64,000 bases of DNA from positions 2,356,001 through 2,420,000 of the forward strand of contig NZ_CP064654.1 in NCBI RefSeq assembly GCF_015529805.1, given 5' to 3'. Each line of letters starts with the position of its first letter. The first letter of the stretch is position 1. A program made the position numbers and the translations under genes. Below are positions 63,049 to 64,000 of the stretch, in pieces. The DNA is from Qipengyuania soli (lineage in GTDB: Bacteria; Pseudomonadota; Alphaproteobacteria; Sphingomonadales; Sphingomonadaceae). The notes below the pieces were generated by a model. That model searched no databases, was not told the origin of the DNA, and was given only the letters and a program-made list of their open reading frames with translations.

Positions 63049-63063
63049 CATTTTGTCCTCCTC
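63049..63063 (-). promoter_or_regulatory. strong ribosome binding site 110 bases upstream of the cold-shock start
   Basis: GAGGAGGACAAA (minus strand, 63063-63052) precedes overlapping ATG (63051-63049) and GTG (63049-63047) codons. GTG is in frame with the cold-shock protein; the ATG opens a different frame of 132 codons rich in Ala and Arg. Confidence 0.6.
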
Positions 63064-63199
63064 ATAGCGCGAAACATCGCCATACGCGAATGATTTAGCT
63101 CAACCGTCCGATGCGCGGCAAAATTGTGACATTTTCGCAAGGCCGGATTTGTCAGCCGTTTCCCTTGTCACCGCCGGAACGAGTTGGCAGAGCGGGACG

Positions 63200-64000
63200 A
63201 TGGAAATCATGGCCTTGCTCACCGATCCGGCCGCCTGGCTGGCCCTGCTGACACTGATCGCTCTTGAAGTCGTTCTCGGCGTCGACAACCTCATTTTCAT
63301 AGCGATCCTGTCCAACAAGCTGCCCGAGCATCAACAGCAGAAGGCGCGCAAGATCGGCCTGGCACTCGCGCTCGTCATGCGCATCGGCCTGCTCATGCTG
63401 ATCGGCTGGCTGGTGACCCTGCAAACGCCGCTTTTCGACCTGGGCCTGACCGGTGCGCCAAACCAGTACGGCGAACCCAGCTTCGAGACTGCCTTTTCAG
63501 GACGCGACCTGATCCTGCTCACGGGAGGCCTTTTCCTGCTGTGGAAGGCGACCAAGGAAATTCATCACTCGATGGAGCCTGAAGATGATTCGGGCGACCT
63601 GCTGGACAAGACGCCGGGCACGGCAGCTGCCGTGACCGCTACCTTCGGAGCAGTGATCGCGCAGATTATCGCAATCGACATGGTCTTCTCGATCGATTCG
63701 ATCCTCACCGCCGTGGGCATGACCGATGACATCCCGATCATGGTTGCTGCAGTCGTGATCACCGTAGGCATCATGATGGTCGCTGCCGATCCGCTGGCCC
63801 AGTTCATCGAGAAGAACCCGACGCTGGTCATGCTGGCGCTCGCGTTCCTGGTCATGATCGGCGCGATCCTGGTGGCCGATGGATTGGGTTTCCATGTGCC
63901 AAAAGGATATGTCTACGCTTCCATGGGATTCGCACTAGGTGTCGAACTGCTCAACATGCTGCAGCGCAACAGGCGCAAGGCGAAGAATAGCAGGACGACG
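63200..64000 (+). CDS. TerC-family integral membrane protein (cut by window end)
   Basis: An open frame from ATG (63200) runs off the window, at least 267 codons. It has seven or more hydrophobic helices, with LEVVLGVDNLIFIAIL near residue 27 and IIAIDMVFSIDSILTAVGM near 155 carrying the conserved aspartates of TerC. TerC-like proteins export metals or manganese. The frame has no ATG-initiated complete ORF inside the window, so it is easily missed. It is divergent from the cold-shock gene. Confidence 0.85.
   Translation, partial: MEIMALLTDPAAWLALLTLIALEVVLGVDNLIFIAILSNKLPEHQQQKARKIGLALALVMRIGLLMLIGWLVTLQTPLFDLGLTGAPNQYGEPSFETAFSGRDLILLTGGLFLLWKATKEIHHSMEPEDDSGDLLDKTPGTAAAVTATFGAVIAQIIAIDMVFSIDSILTAVGMTDDIPIMVAAVVITVGIMMVAADPLAQFIEKNPTLVMLALAFLVMIGAILVADGLGFHVPKGYVYASMGFALGVELLNMLQRNRRKAKNSRTT

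Noticed and set aside
62653-63051. 132-codon Ala/Arg ORF starting behind GAGGAGG
   Set aside because: Not accepted as a gene because it overlaps the cold-shock gene out of frame and has no fold; kept only as a possible leader ORF.

Overview
The window is GC-rich, densely coded chromosomal DNA from an alphaproteobacterium. It most likely comes from the Sphingomonadales, and the Erythrobacteraceae are my best guess. The evidence is ctrA and divK together, a serine palmitoyltransferase with its own acyl carrier protein, a remnant of a Rhodobacter-type gene transfer agent (GTA), DUF2793, DUF4167 and DUF3572 genes, and several short beta-barrel or OmpA proteins. I found no rRNA, tRNA, CRISPR array, insertion sequence or replication origin. 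No gap between genes exceeds 300 bases. The longest are about 290 bases (before the SEL1 gene), 260 (before the cold-shock gene) and 230 (before the DUF4167 and GTA genes).

Layout. 1-8.2 kb: CaiB-type CoA-transferase, metK with a palindromic operator, lnt, a DUF4167 protein, and the translation set hisS-prfA-prmC. 8.2-14 kb: M61 peptidase, ppa, a BON-MscS channel and pmbA. 14-20 kb: lptB-rpoN, the master regulator ctrA, a membrane-tethered LuxR-type regulator, an orphan receiver protein and trmB. 20-33 kb: mostly metabolic and maintenance genes (outer-membrane barrel, SDR, class V PLP enzyme, maeB, mutS, hydroxybutyryl-CoA dehydrogenase, cobalamin adenosyltransferase, gluQ, HNH protein). One small acidic protein here has its ribosome binding site and start codon inside a perfect 11-bp hairpin. 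33-40 kb: amidohydrolase, the kynA-kynB-kynU operon (tryptophan to anthranilate), DUF4112, a solute-binding lipoprotein, PilZ and dksA.

40-49 kb: a SEL1-repeat gene behind a near-consensus CtrA box, a five-gene overlapping operon (DUF3572-HAD-RidA-GDPD-FemAB-like) divergent from divK, then the sphingolipid genes acp-spt with a crotonase. A fatty-acid-hydroxylase-type protein and a Crp/Fnr regulator follow, divergent across a 24-bp palindrome. 49-54 kb: a collapsed GTA cluster. A small-terminase-like gene is followed by only the first third of the large terminase, which joins out of frame to the tail gene g13. Genes g14 (NlpC/P60), g15 and DUF2793 follow as open frames. Portal, protease, capsid, tail-tube and tape-measure genes are absent. 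54-64 kb: an OmpA protein with 23 consecutive prolines, lipoprotein SodC, MFS transporter, queC, a secreted protein behind another CtrA-like box, hslO-argF-argD, a two-domain cold-shock protein and a TerC-family protein cut by the window end.

The most notable observation is the GTA internal deletion. The truncated terminase now ends in a GTGA overlap that could restart translation of the downstream tail gene. The next most notable is the start-codon hairpin at 29617-29643. Putative CtrA sites near ctrA, the SEL1 gene and the 58.9-kb secreted protein suggest a local share of the cell-cycle regulon. All functional calls are from motif reading by eye; no database search was run.
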